This document shows positions 51,101 through 63,510 of a stretch of DNA of 64,000 nucleotides, piece by piece. The translations under genes and the position numbers were made by a program. How positions within the stretch are numbered: position 1 is the first letter of the stretch; each line of letters begins with the position of its first letter. Origin of the DNA: Halichondria panicea. Lineage: Eukaryota; Porifera; Demospongiae; Suberitida; Halichondriidae. A model generated the notes under the pieces. The model saw nothing but the letters and a program-made list of their open reading frames with translations. It did not search any database and was not told where the DNA came from. The stretch covers positions 3,658,001 to 3,722,000 of the forward strand of contig NC_087381.1 of assembly GCF_963675165.1 (NCBI RefSeq). The letters run 5' to 3'.

Positions 51101-54100
51101 TCACTTCTCTGTGAATTGCACGTGTAGACATGTGGTACGATAAAATACATGAGATGGTTACCTGCAACTCTGACGAGAATGTGAACTGCTTTAGTATGGC
51201 CAGCTCCACTGCCTGCTCAGTATAGGGACACTGTTGGGGGTGTGACACTGTGTGGGCCCTCGTCCCTCCTGGCTCCTCTAACACCTATTATGTACATGCA
51301 CACAGATTAATATACATTCAGTCAAGAAAGCACTCGAACTACGTATAATTAATTGGTACATGCAGCATAGCTTTGCTATACATTGCATGTCCACATTTAG
51401 CGCTTGCAATGCACGTTAAATTATTACACATAAACTCTCTCTTAAAAACTCACCCATCCAGTTGCTTCAAACATTTTGATGTCTAACAAGTCACCTGACA
51501 GCTTCTCATTGATGATTGAGAGGGAATGACAGGTTGCCATGGCGTGCAGCAATGGGCCAGGGATCAGAGTGCAAGGGTCCTTTACCAAACTGTCGAATCT
51601 GTGGCGAAGCAGCAGATTAACTACTTACACACTCATTCGTTGTACTACTGACACCTGTCAATGTAATCACTAGAAAATTGACAGGTATTGTATTTGATGG
51701 ATGAGACATTTGAATGTAATTGATTTGCCATCTCAGGCATGGCTACTGCTGCAATGACGTTGTGTGCACTGGAAAACTTTTAATTTGATTTTTAAATTTG
51801 CTGATGTTCGGTAAAATCCGCCAAATCGCCAAATTAAAACACCCACCAAATGTTCCAGTATACGGTGCTACACAGAATTTGAAGAGAGCAGCTCAGGTGA
51901 ACGTTTTAATTATGGGTACTACAACATGCTATGAATTATAGGCTGTTGTGGGTGTCACAGTCAGTTGTCAGCAATCACTCACGTTCCATGGCTGGTTGGC
52001 CTCACTCCCATCATGCCCAGATTGTCCTCAGTGAGAGTACCCGTCTTGTCAAAGCACACCAGCTTTATCTTTCCACACAGACTCACTCTGAATAAGGTAG
52101 ATCGAGTAGGAAATCAGTTTTGTGCTGATGGATGTATATTCAAGGGAACTAGCTACACTGGCTAACCTGTAGACATGTATTAGCATAGATCTACCTCTGT
52201 GGACTGGTGCAGAAAATGTTGTGCTTTCTGAGTCTGCTGAGGGCGTACACTGTTCCCACTGTAAGAGCAGCTGGTAGGGCTGGTGGAATCACGATTGCAA
52301 AAACGTCTACAGCTCGAAATATAGTCTCCTTCACATTGTACGCATGAACTTGAGAGATGGCAATTGTGTACACAAAGCCTGCCAGTGCTGAAATCAGTGC
52401 AAAGTGCAGAACAGAGGTGAATTACTTGGACCAAAGTATAGAATACCCCTACTTAAAATTTGGCACTTTCCAACAAAGGAAACTGCATTGTAACCATGCA
52501 ATAATTATAGTAAACTCAATTATGAGCCCAAATTATAATTATTGTCTTAAATTACCTATGAGTGCCATAACAAATAAGAACTTGACAGCATCAGAGTAGA
52601 ACTTGAGGTTGACTGGCTTTGGGAAGAGGATTGACCTCACTAAGCCTCCCTTGGATGTTGAGAATCCTGCATACCACACGTGAACTCATTCTCACACAGT
52701 TCACAGCTATGAGAATCTATATATTACACATTGTTCTAGTTTGCCCTAGCTGCCAGAAGGTCTCCTCACCTGTTCGGATAACAACAGCAGCTACGTTGGC
52801 ATGACCATAGGAGCGAGTCTGAATGACTTGTGTCCCGTTGAAGAGTGTGTGTCTCTTGTGTTGAGAGGAGTGGTAGCTGGCTTCATCAGCTGGGAGGGTA
52901 GTCTTGGTCACAGGCACACTCTCACCTGAGCAAGAAGAGAGAATGTTTTCACACCTTACTATTCTTCGTAAATATTCTCTTACACGACTGTATTATGCCA
53001 CAATAGTTGTATCAACCAGTTAAGAAATTAATCCACTTCTAAAGACACGTACCCTCGAGTTTGTCCGATCGTAAGATATAACATTTACAAGAACTGACCT
53101 GTGAGCATAGCTTCATTGACGATGGCTTGACCACTGACGAGAGCAGCATCACATGGGAGCACGAGCCCTGTGGGAGGTATCACCAGCACATCTCCTGGCA
53201 CCAGATCTTCACTTGCCACACCATCCATCTCTGTAGATGGCAGAGTTTGGTATGGTGAGCATTTATGTGGGCAGCAAAAAATTGGAGATATAATTGGAAC
53301 AGATCTTTATAGAGCAAGTAAAGCGTCCGGAATAATTAGAACAAGCATGCAGCTGCATGCGAGCTAGCTAAGTTTAATAGAACAGTGTGCGACTGAATAG
53401 TTGCACTAGCTATCTAAACTAACTTGCAGCACTCTTGCTGGCTATAAAACTACGTTGCTTGGAATGTATCTTCAAGGTATTGTCTGGATATTTATATAGA
53501 ACAAATGTAAAATTAAAGCACCAGAGTGTTCACTGTATTAGAACAACGAAAATTGCCCAGAAAAGTGTCCGGGCTAATTAGAAATGTCCGATAAATTAGA
53601 AAATATACGGTACATATAACTGATGTGTAAGAGTTAATGTCCATACAATTATACACACACTGTCAGACTATAAGCGTCACTAAGAGGCAATCGAGTATAA
53701 TAGCAAGTTTGGGCATAGTTTATTGCATCGACATATCACACTATTTCCATAACATCCCATTAATTACGGGGACATCATCAGGTTGGTAGCATAATTATTT
53801 ATTGCTACTACATTCACTAGGCTCACCTTTGTTCCCCCTGAGCACTGTCACTGTGCAGGAGTGGGCAATGAGGTCGTGAAGCTGCTGGAGGTTGCGCCTC
53901 GTTTGAACCAGACTCACAGTCACTGAGATCATAGAGATTACGAAAATAGCACCTGTAGAGACCAACAGAGAATGAATAAAGTTTTATTAATGCATAAAGT
54001 TGTATGTGGATACCCAATATAGACTTGTCAGTGGCCTGAATAATAAATTTGGCCTATATGTTCTTTACATAACGTTCACAGTAAAACATTTCAGTGCTGA

Positions 54101-56487
54101 GTCTCAACTATACTGTAGAAACATTTCATGATTATCAATCGATCAGTATACATACATGTATACGTTGTATGTACAATGCCATGCAAACTACGTATAATTA
54201 TTTATGCTATATGTGACACACAATCACATGACACATATACACAATACTTTTTTATAGTATTCATATGTGAACAATGCACGTAATAAATCTAGTTGACTAG
54301 TTAGACATGCCTGTACTGTATGCATGGTCCTCACCTGCATAATAGTAGTAATCCTCCAGACTCCACCAGATCAGAGCCACCATCTGGAATATGTAGAATG
54401 GGTGGAGTATCTCTTGTATGAGCAGCAAGTAGTAGGGCTTCACTGGGATGTTTATAGAGTTAGGACCGTGCCGCAGCAGTCTATACAGGGGATAAATGCA
54501 GGGCACTGGTCACCTTCACCGTATAATAATGCATGTGCATGCTGTTTGCTGGGGGAAAAATATTCCAAGTGCAAGTGGGACAGAATATTCCACGCAAGCC
54601 TATTCCATGAGGTACATGTGAGGGTTTTATCTAGTGGGGGGGGGGGGGATAGGGGTGAACCTCCCCCTCCAAATGCTTAGCTTCCCCCCAAAAATGTTGT
54701 AGGATAATGACATCATCACATTAGTATGTGCAATGTATACCTAGATCTACGTGACGCACTAGCATGTAATAGAGGGTGTGGTAAACAAATGTGGGAGTGG
54801 CCAACCATTTTGCCAAACCTTCCCTCCCAAACTTTTAATCCTAGACTAACCCTGCTGATGTATAATTATATACTTTCTGGCAACGGAAACCTTAGATAAG
54901 CTGTAACAGGTGAAGCTTTTTACTGGAGATTGCCTGCGAAGAAATAATTCCGAGTCTAACGTGTCGTACCGTATATTAAGTATGCACATTTCACATATAA
55001 ATTATACCTCTGGTGGTGAGTCCGTGTAGACAAGCCAGCACGCATACCATGAATGTCAGAGCAGGGAATATTGCAATCAAGCCCTCTGATGAGAATGAAT
55101 TGGTCCTCATCACGGCTGTGCTCGTACCTGTACAAAGTGATCAAATTCTAACTTCTATGTTATTTTGTGCAATACTGTGTGTGTTGAAGCCTGATACTGG
55201 TATAAACAAGCCAGGTGTTCACCTGTTTGGCTCCACATTAAATTATTAATGATTTCAAGGGCTCTGATCTATCATGCAAGTAATAATTATACCGTTGAAA
55301 CTAGAATGCCAGCACACACTTAATTGTATCTTTATTATTTTAAGCGCATACTCAACTGCTGGTTTTTGCACTAAAACATAAACTAATCATGAAACACATG
55401 GGACACTGTTATCTTGTGATCATGCTGAGAAAACGTAATTTAGATAAGGTGGACTTGGACTCCTTTTTTTTTACAGTTTCTAGTCAATATGTGTACTTAT
55501 GAAAACTAACTATTAATGCATGATACTTATACTACGTAGTTTTTGATTGCTTGTCTAACTCACTCACTCGCTTTCCAAGCTGCTAACTGTTAGCTAGTCG
55601 AGTCATTGTTTGTCACAGTTACTGGGCGGCCCTGGGGCTCGCAAATATATAATTATACCGTGGAAACTGAAAGGAATAATAATTATAAGCACCTAGAGCT
55701 CTGCTATTGAGCCTATCAGCGCATATGCTAATAATCCAATTTCTACGGTACATATGCTCGTATACATGTACAAACAGCAAGCCCAGCTGTAAGGTGAGAC
55801 TATATTAACTGAGTTGCACAAGAGGCTAACCTGAGGTGTCTGTGTGTGAGGTATCGGATACTTCCATTACCAGACTCCATGGACACTGTTTCATTCACTG
55901 AGTTGAATGCCAGGTGATTCAACTCACAATCGGTATGTCTATCCGATGGAAGTTGTACGGTGTGCACACGCTCTACACGATTTTTCCCATCTGCATCCTG
56001 AGCAATAATGGAGATTAATAAAAGCAATTAACTTAATCTGGAAAACTATAATTATGATCAGCTTCAGCCTCATACTTAGTGTTTTGAAAAGTGGTCCCGA
56101 TAATTATTATAACTAACCAGATTGAAAACCATACATCATACCTTGACAATGACATAGGTGGCTTGACTGAGAGGAGTAGCCCTGGAGATGAGGCGCAGCC
56201 AAACATGGGGAAACCAGTAGGCTAGAAGTAGGCCAAAGCCAAGGGGTAGTGCTGCCAGTGGATAAAGAAATATGGACTTGACGAGACTGATACGGTATCC
56301 AGTCTGTGGCTGTACGTGGGAGAACATTGCGGCGATAAGTTACCGAGTGAGATTAACGCACTTTCAGGGTAAAAATACATCTCCATGCATGTACTGCATG
56401 TAAGGCTGCACAGTGTGAGAACACACTCACTATAATAGGGTGTGACGGTATGTCTTGTAGTTTTAGATGTTGGGGAGTATGACACTT
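47919..56487 (-). CDS. ATP13A: P5B-type ATPase, ATP13A2/ATP13A3-like polyamine-type transporter, about 26 exons
   Basis: Endolysosomal P-type ATPase; vertebrate relatives export polyamines. Exons (5' to 3'): about 56487-56431, 56303-56142, 55997-55831, 55127-55008, 54480-54335, 53952-53827, 53230-53099, 52925-52770, 52666-52556, 52387-52195, 52087-51983, 51598-51454, 51284-51162, 51047-50927, 50818-50704, 50651-50527, 49964-49806, 49738-49602, 49548-49469, 49382-49340, 49249-49140, 49059-48963, 48901-48829, 48710-48560, 48366-48218, 48130-47919. The last 25 sum to 1086 codons. Motifs in order: [26 protein letters not shown], the P5B signature [25 protein letters not shown] with the phosphorylated Asp, [26 protein letters not shown], then C-terminal membrane helices ending in [14 protein letters not shown]...APFRKP. 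The initiator exon is unresolved. Confidence 0.95.
48138..48171. repeat. (GT)n microsatellite in the last ATP13A intron
   Basis: About 17 GT units, directly before (minus strand) the acceptor of the last exon, where it forms a CA-rich polypyrimidine-tract substitute. Confidence 0.9.
49981..50335. mobile_element. MITE with TATAATCTGrTTArTAAGCGC ends, in an ATP13A intron
   Basis: Left CTGTATAATCTGGTTAATAA and inverted right CCGTATAATCTGATTAGTAA match over about 25 bp. Subterminal TAAGCGCA/TAGGCGCA repeats occur on both arms. Flanking ACAATA on each side is a possible 6-bp duplication. The interior contains no ORF. Confidence 0.75.
53270..53615. other. Probable degenerate MITE in an ATP13A intron
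   Basis: GTCCGGAATAATTAGAACA (about 53327) and GTCCGGGCTAATTAGAAATGTCC (about 53568) plus CGATAAATTAGAAAATATACGGTA give repeated blocks of a type seen at MITE ends. No clean TIR pair could be drawn. Confidence 0.35.
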
Positions 56488-56529
56488 ACTGGACAAGGTG
56501 GAGCCTCTTCCTCAGCTACAGAACAGTCC

Positions 56530-58416
56530 TTCATCTCGTCTTTACCAGCTCCACACAATTATCGTTTTTGTGCTCCGATCCTGAGCACTGTTGACCTTTA
56601 CACAATTATGAAGAACTCGCTGTACATTCTGATTAGATGGTCTGTAATATCATTAATGGAGAGAGTAAGTACATGTAGTTTAACAAACACACAACAGATG
56701 GATTTACATGTATTCGTGCCTACAAAATAAGCCATATCTAAACAGTAACATGCAATTTAGCCTATGTCATCTTAAACTAGCAAGCCAGCAAAATCTTAGC
56801 CATGCAAAAGCGACGGCTCACGAGTCTAGTGTCATCTGCTCTATAGTGTCATCGGCTTTATATAGCAAGAGTGCAAGCAGCATGAGTGAGTCCATAGATC
56901 TGGTGTCCAAACCTATACTAGACTGATCTATATCTATAACTTACTATAGATCTCTACCTACAGGCAAGGCAAGTTACCCGTAGATCTATAATTATAGCCA
57001 TTAATAATTATAACACTATACCCCACGTACCTTTTAATGATGTCCACGAACTAGACTTCCAGAGATCTTAGAATCAGTAGAGCTGTTGATTGCTGCATGC
57101 TGCAGTAAAGTGGGAGGGAAGGGCTGAACAGAGAGGGGGAGTGGCTCTGTACCGGTCGCTTGGAGGGAGGGCCCCCTTTTGGGCAAATAAAGGGGAGGGG
57201 CTGAATATCCAACTGCATGCTTCAATCTCGTTGGTCAATAATAAGTTGGGGATTAAATAATTGGAGAGCTCTATACCTTGCGAAAATATGTGCCCATCTT
57301 CTCTTTTGCGACTAGAATGTACGCCAACCCAGAATGAAGTGAATTGTGAATTATGTGATCAGTATTAAAAGCTCTTGGGGGACAGACTATAAAATTATAG
57401 TATAGTGCCCTCACTGCTTTCGTGAAACTACCTTAAGGTATTTGGGCCCGGCTTCTAAATCATTATACTAGATCTAGATACCTCCAAAAAGTGTCTAACT
57501 AGATCTAATAATTATGCATCGAGTTTTGAATATAGTGTTCTTTTCAATTGCGAATTGCAATCGTAAAGAGTGTGCAATGCGAATGCTATTTCCCATGCTC
57601 TGCATGCAATTCACAATATAGTTACAAAAGAAGCTCGCATTATTCGAAACCCGATATAATTATACAGTATGATGTACGAGGAGGTTATGTTGACTACTTC
57701 TCCCTTTATTTCTTTATTCACCTCAATTATGCTGGTATATATTATTGATTTGATTTACATGTATACTCCGGCGATTTCTTGGAGTCTGCCAGGAGTGCAT
57801 GTGAGTGCCATGTGGGAATTCAGGAATATGAATTTTTGGATCATTTAATTTTAAGGCTTGGAGGCTTCCGTTGTATAGCACTAAGACAATCAGTCCACTC
57901 ACACCAGGCGATGATTATACCTTGTAATTGTAATAACAAGCTTCACTCTTTTTGTTCATTCATAGCTCAATACAAAAGCCTTACTAGGTTATTATGCTGG
58001 CGCCTTTTATGATGGCAGAGGTCAGTCGAGTTAGTTAGTACATACATCCTGATATGCTAAGAAGGAAAAATAGTAGGCTGTTAACTTAAGGTAATAATTA
58101 TTATCTCCAATGACCCATAATTATATTAAGCCTTACACATTTATTTGTCAATGTTGCAAAATAATTATGGTTGTGAAAAACAATTGAGGTAAATTATACA
58201 CAATTGAAAAGCTACGTATTCATACTAGATTTGTTTTTTTACTATTCACTTAACAAATGAAAGTAAACGTACCTAGTAGTTTCCATAATGTTACACTCCA
58301 TTGGCAGCACAATAGTTATAATTATATATCCCAGAAGAAAACTGACATCTTAGCATTCGAACTTAAAGTGGAATTTTGTATAGAACACTGCAGAGAGAAT
58401 CACACAAGTTGACACA
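56530..58416. other. Intergenic between ATP13A start and the beta-helix gene
   Basis: It includes the presumed ATP13A promoter or first non-coding exon region and, at 57000-57400, a purine-rich GGGAGGG stretch. No further gene is supported. Short frames at 56467-58012 lack coding signs. Confidence 0.4.
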
Positions 58417-61400
58417 ATGACTATAATCATGCTGTTCATTGTTGTGTGTCTTTGCCTCACCTCTCAGCTGGTCAGCACTACAGAACACTGGCAAAACATT
58501 GAGATACTGTGTGCAGAGAATGAAACTGACGATGGACTACTGTCTAAACTGAATAATCTGAATGGTAGTAATATCACAGTGACTATCAATTGCACAACCG
58601 TTAATCTTACTAATCCAGTTGAAATCTCGAACATCAATGGCCTTCGTATCAAAGGAAGTGGACAAACAACGATTCGATGTACAAGTTGTTTCGCGGTTGG
58701 TTTAAATGCAACAAACATCAGTAACCTTCATTTAGAGAGCCTAAACATACACAAGTCTAGTGTCATGATAAGTGATTGCACAAATGTCACCATCAAAAGC
58801 GTAACAATTGGCAACAGTACTGGTACTGGAATGAGACTTCATAACAACACGGGGACAATCACCATAGAAAACTGTACATTTCGAGGCTGTGCAGTGGACT
58901 CTTCAAAGGAGTTGAATCAATACACTGGAGGTGGACTAGGGATTAAACAACTTACAAAGGAAAAAACTTTTATTTTACTAAGAAATTGCATATTCCTAAA
59001 CAATATTGCATATTTTGGTGCAGGAATGGCCATTATTCTGAAGAGCACAACAACAGATATTGCTGTAGAGAACACAATTTTCTGTAGCAACATAGCTCAA
59101 ATAGGTGGTGGAGTTCTGATTAATAGACACAAGGGAAGCAACAGCATAACTTTTAAAAACTGTTCATTTGAAAACAACAAAGCTGTAGAAGGTGGAGGAA
59201 CATCAGTAATACTTCGTCGCTCTGGGACCAACAAGAGTTCACTTAATTTTATGAGATGTTTATGGCTAAACAACTACAGACAGGCTATAAATCTAAGAAA
59301 AGAAGAGCCAAGACGGAATCTTCAGTTCATACTAGTCTTTGATAACTGCAATTTCACACGAAATGGAAATGTTACCAGAGAAAACGAGGAAACAAATGCT
59401 TTTGTCATCACTGACCTCTCAGTACAATTTGTAGGGATGACTGTTTTTGAAAGCAACTTTGGAAGTGCAATTAAAGCTATATCAAGCACACTAAACTTCA
59501 AAGCTTTTTCTAGAATCAATTTTGTTGGTAACAAAGGCATCAAGGGAGGAGCTTTGCAATTGCTGGGACATAGTGTGATGAAACTAGAGGATAGTGTAAC
59601 TTTAGAATTCAGAAACAACACCGCCAAAAAGGGCGGAGCTATCTATGTGGATTCAAGTAAATTTGTTCTAGTAGTCTTGCAGCAGCCAGCTTGTTTTTTA
59701 AAATTGAATAAAAGGAGCAACATTTCTATTACTTTCAGAAATAACAATATTGAAGAAGCGGAAAAGGGGCACAAGGAAGACTCACTATATGTTAAGTCAC
59801 TACTTCCATGTTTACAAACAAAGACTACTCGAGATGAATTTGTAACACTGACACATATAATGAACTTCGATAAACATAAAGTTACTGCAATAGAACGTCA
59901 GTTTACAACTGCAGCACATCATTTTGCAAAGGATGATGAAGTTCATAACCATTCAGCATGCCCAGCTTATTTCAATAACGAAAGTGAATTGGTGATAAAT
60001 GAAAACACCATTGCTCCTAAGCAGCAAATGTCTACAGACAGGTTGATTGTTATTCCAGGCAAAACATACACATTGAATCTTAAACTAATCGGTGAACTTT
60101 GCATGGAGGTATCTTTCCATGTGTCTGTCAGAATCAAACATTCTACAATGGGAACACTTGGCTGTGAACCAGTAAATATTGTAATCCATGCTAAAAGTAT
60201 CACATTCTATGGATACCCACAAGATATTGGGAAAATAGAGTTAGAAGACACATTTGCAACTATTGCACGTATAACTATTGACTACGAGATTGATGAATGT
60301 CCACCTGGATACACATTTGAGTATGGAAATAGGAAGTGCAAATGTGCTGAAAAGAAGTATATCGGAGTTTGGGGTTGCCAGGACAAAGAGTTCCGAGCCT
60401 GCGTTAAACATGGATATTGGGTGGGGTACTCAAATGACGATAATCGTACACAAGACACTTTAGCAAGTGCGATTTGCCCACAAGGTTTCTGCAAAGAGTT
60501 TACCAGTAGGAACCATTCAGCCACCGACTGTAATGAGAATCTACTTTTACCTCCTGATAAAAGCGCAAATATAAGTTCATATGTTTGCAGTGAACACAGA
60601 TCTGGCATATTGTGTGGAGCATGTAAAGATGGCTATTCTGCCCACTACCATTCCAAGTTATTCTCTTGCAAATCAAATGATTCGTGCTGTTGGGGGTGGT
60701 TGTGGTATATTCTCTCTGAGTTGATTCCAGTTACCCTACTCTTTTTAGTGATCATTTTCTTCAACATTTCGTTCACATCAGGACCACTAAATGGAGTCAT
60801 TCTATTCATGCAACTAGTGGATACACTGAAAATCAATGCTGAGAATGCTATCAAATTCAATGAAGATCTAAAAATAGTATCAAATTTTTATAAGATTGTG
60901 TATCAGATGTTCACCCTAAATTTCTTTGTTCTTGATGAAGACCTTTCATTTTGCCTATGGAGAGGAACATCAGCTCTGGATATGCTTGCATTCAGATACG
61001 TTACGATCACATACAGTTTGCTTCTAGTCATTGCTACGATTGTTTTGCTGAGGATGTGCTCTCCTAGCAGAAGAATGCTAAATCTTAAAAGATCAATTAT
61101 CCATGGACTCTCAGCTTTTCTGGTTATGAGCTACTCAGAATGTACTCGAGTATCACTGTCAATAATCACTGTAAGTACATTACACGTTGGTCCGAATTCA
61201 TCTACCGATAGTTTACAGCGGCACGCTTTCTACAATGGGCAATACCCCTACATGAAGAAAGAGCATATAAGATACGCTCTACCTGCAATTTTCTTCCTAT
61301 TGACACTGGTTGCAATACCTCCTCTGCTCCTCATCGCCTACCCCTTGTGCTACAAGCTGTTTGCTTTCTTTAGAATAGAAGAATCGAGGTGTGTGCAGAT

Positions 61401-61935
61401 CACTTGCAAGATCTTTCCTCTTGAAAAAGCTAAGCCACTCTTCGATTCCATGCAAGGTGCCTTTAAAGATCGTTTTCGGTTCTTCGCTGGACTGTACTTT
61501 CTTTTTCGGCTCATAACTAATTTGACTTTTGTCTACACCAAAACACTAAGATCATACTATGCAATAACTGGCATTCAACTGATAGGCATGTGCTTTCTAC
61601 ATGCCATATGTCACCCATACAAGAAAACCTGGCACAATATTTTGGATGCAACTTTTTTCTTACTACTCGGTGTTATCAACATGATTACCTTTAATAACTT
61701 TGAGCTCTTGTCATCTAACAAAAAATTAAATGATGTTCCTTACTTAATTTCAGCATTCTCCAACATACAATGCATACTGATACTGCTGCCGTTGGTTTAT
61801 CTACTTGCATACACTGTGTACTGTATAGCCATCAAACTCAGTGGTATTCAGAGATGCAGGCTAAAAAAGCAGAAAGAACATGACGATTCAGACTACATTT
61901 TACACGAGCTGGACACAAGAAGCATTGACGAATAA
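58417..61935 (+). CDS. Single-exon beta-helix plus multi-pass membrane protein, 1172 aa, function unknown
   Basis: The signal peptide is residues 1-21 (MLFIVVCLCLTSQLVSTT). Residues about 45-420 are repeated N-rich strands (ITIENCTFRGC, ILLRNCIFLNN, ITFKNCSFENNKA, LEFRNNTAKKGGAI) typical of a right-handed parallel beta-helix with many N-glycosylation sequons. Residues about 625-745 are Cys-rich (CPPGYTFEYGNRKCKC, GILCGACKDGYSA). Then come about eight hydrophobic helices: about 757-782, 863-882, 892-917, 954-985, 1020-1042, 1047-1066, 1075-1095 and 1112-1142. A charged cytoplasmic tail ends the protein (KKQKEHDDSDYILHELD). I recognise the layout from large uncharacterised sponge families, but no function is known. 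A receptor or adhesion role is only a guess. Intronless despite intron-rich neighbours, which suggests expansion by retroposition. Confidence 0.85.
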   Translation: MTIIMLFIVVCLCLTSQLVSTTEHWQNIEILCAENETDDGLLSKLNNLNGSNITVTINCTTVNLTNPVEISNINGLRIKGSGQTTIRCTSCFAVGLNATNISNLHLESLNIHKSSVMISDCTNVTIKSVTIGNSTGTGMRLHNNTGTITIENCTFRGCAVDSSKELNQYTGGGLGIKQLTKEKTFILLRNCIFLNNIAYFGAGMAIILKSTTTDIAVENTIFCSNIAQIGGGVLINRHKGSNSITFKNCSFENNKAVEGGGTSVILRRSGTNKSSLNFMRCLWLNNYRQAINLRKEEPRRNLQFILVFDNCNFTRNGNVTRENEETNAFVITDLSVQFVGMTVFESNFGSAIKAISSTLNFKAFSRINFVGNKGIKGGALQLLGHSVMKLEDSVTLEFRNNTAKKGGAIYVDSSKFVLVVLQQPACFLKLNKRSNISITFRNNNIEEAEKGHKEDSLYVKSLLPCLQTKTTRDEFVTLTHIMNFDKHKVTAIERQFTTAAHHFAKDDEVHNHSACPAYFNNESELVINENTIAPKQQMSTDRLIVIPGKTYTLNLKLIGELCMEVSFHVSVRIKHSTMGTLGCEPVNIVIHAKSITFYGYPQDIGKIELEDTFATIARITIDYEIDECPPGYTFEYGNRKCKCAEKKYIGVWGCQDKEFRACVKHGYWVGYSNDDNRTQDTLASAICPQGFCKEFTSRNHSATDCNENLLLPPDKSANISSYVCSEHRSGILCGACKDGYSAHYHSKLFSCKSNDSCCWGWLWYILSELIPVTLLFLVIIFFNISFTSGPLNGVILFMQLVDTLKINAENAIKFNEDLKIVSNFYKIVYQMFTLNFFVLDEDLSFCLWRGTSALDMLAFRYVTITYSLLLVIATIVLLRMCSPSRRMLNLKRSIIHGLSAFLVMSYSECTRVSLSIITVSTLHVGPNSSTDSLQRHAFYNGQYPYMKKEHIRYALPAIFFLLTLVAIPPLLLIAYPLCYKLFAFFRIEESRCVQITCKIFPLEKAKPLFDSMQGAFKDRFRFFAGLYFLFRLITNLTFVYTKTLRSYYAITGIQLIGMCFLHAICHPYKKTWHNILDATFFLLLGVINMITFNNFELLSSNKKLNDVPYLISAFSNIQCILILLPLVYLLAYTVYCIAIKLSGIQRCRLKKQKEHDDSDYILHELDTRSIDE

Positions 61936-61971
61936 GCTAACTACTACTTTCCTTAAGAAAGACTATGCAGC

Positions 61972-61977
61972 AATAAA
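61972..61977 (+). terminator. Polyadenylation signal AATAAA
   Basis: AATAAA lies 36 bp after the stop codon of the beta-helix membrane protein gene, followed by an A-rich stretch. Confidence 0.5.
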
Positions 61978-61999
61978 AATAAAAAACAGAAACCAGAAA

Positions 62000-62740
62000 C
62001 GTGTATGTGATAAATGCAGTCCGGTGCAGTAGCCCATGCGATAATTGTTGTTATAGTTCACATAATTATTGCACACTTTTTAGTATAATTATCAGTTGAA
62101 TGACTATTGCATATAGTCATGCATGTGAGTGACCTTCTTGTTGACTACAGAAATTAATGGTATGATTCCTTATATGCAACATTTTACACAAACTAGACTA
62201 TAATTATTTAAACACTATAATTATAACAAGTATTTTAAACAATGCTATGTAAACACAAAGACAACATAGAACGGACACGGTAAGAACGACACAATTACAC
62301 ACATTAGCTATAACTATAATTAACTATAATTATTGTCTTAGCTTTATTGTGTTACCTACAATTTTGACTATGCAAAATGATTTATGAACAGTTAATCACT
62401 AAGTTAATAGGTGTTCAAGACTGTTTGTTGTTTTCCAAAATTAATAATTAATGCACAAACTATTGGTATCACATTATATATACCACGGTTGCATCAGAGA
62501 GCTAAATGCCTACATCATAATTATGTTTTAGAATCAAGGCTAGTCATGAGAAAAAATCTTATCACCTTCATGATAATTATGGCGGCCTGCTTGTAAGCCT
62601 GCCAGGTTACAAGAAATAGGGTTCCAGATCCCCATCAACGTATACTGAGATGACACAGTATAATGATATTCAGTGTGCCTGTGTGTATGTGTTATAAGTG
62701 AAACGTATTGTATAATTATTATCTACACGCAATAAATATA
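62000..62740. other. Intergenic, no gene seen
   Basis: Very AT-rich with ATAATTAT repeats. No ORF or RNA gene is supported. Confidence 0.4.
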
Positions 62741-62977
62741 TACTGTATAGCGCGAAATTTTGGAGGCACTTATTTTTCGTGGATTGGCCTCTAAAAGCAT
62801 TTCGTTGCACAATGTTCGCGGAATGACTGCTTAACCGGAAGCCACGCCTTTAAATCTTTGCACGTTATAGCATAATTAAAGAACAATTTTCGTGGACTCA
62901 AGTTAATTTTCGTGTAAGATTGCTAACCACGAAATCCGCGAAAATTAAGCCCCTAGAAAATTTCGCGCTATACGGTA
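62741..62977. mobile_element. Palindromic MITE, TACYGTATAGCGCGAAATTTT ends
   Basis: Left TACTGTATAGCGCGAAATTT and inverted right TACCGTATAGCGCGAAATTT match over about 27 bp with one mismatch. Inner arms (TTTTCGTGGATTGGCC, TTAATTTTCGTG/CGCGAAAATTAA) extend the fold. 237 bp, probable TA target. Similar ends occur at 1688-1851. Confidence 0.8.
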
Positions 62978-63510
62978 GTACATTGAATGTGTTTTGTCAA
63001 ACATAATTATTAAAACTACCTTGCATTGTACATTGTGTTTTATGATTAATTAAACATAGATCTAAATAGTTATTCGAATTTGATAGGGGTGTCATGCCTA
63101 ATACCTCATACATCCACTCCAACTCCCACACATACATAATTATGTGAAAAAATAACGCAGTCCCCATGCATGTATGAAAAATTGCCTCAGCACAGACTCT
63201 GCTCATTTTCAAAAACCACCTGCACCGATTTTATACTTGCACTCCGTAGCTAGCCAAACCAATAATGCTATAATTATGTACTGCATTGTTTGTTTCTCAG
63301 GTAGACAACGTTTTGATTAACATAGCGATTATTGTGCATATAAAAAAAAAAAGAAGGAGCGAACGGTTAAATGTCTATGTTAGATCTATATGCAATGCAG
63401 CATTCACACAAATTGTTATTTACAGTAACTACTTATAAAATCAGCTGCATCGTTTTGTTTGGTGCCATTTTATGAACCTAATAACAGGTGTAATGTTTGT
63501 TGCCAGTTTA

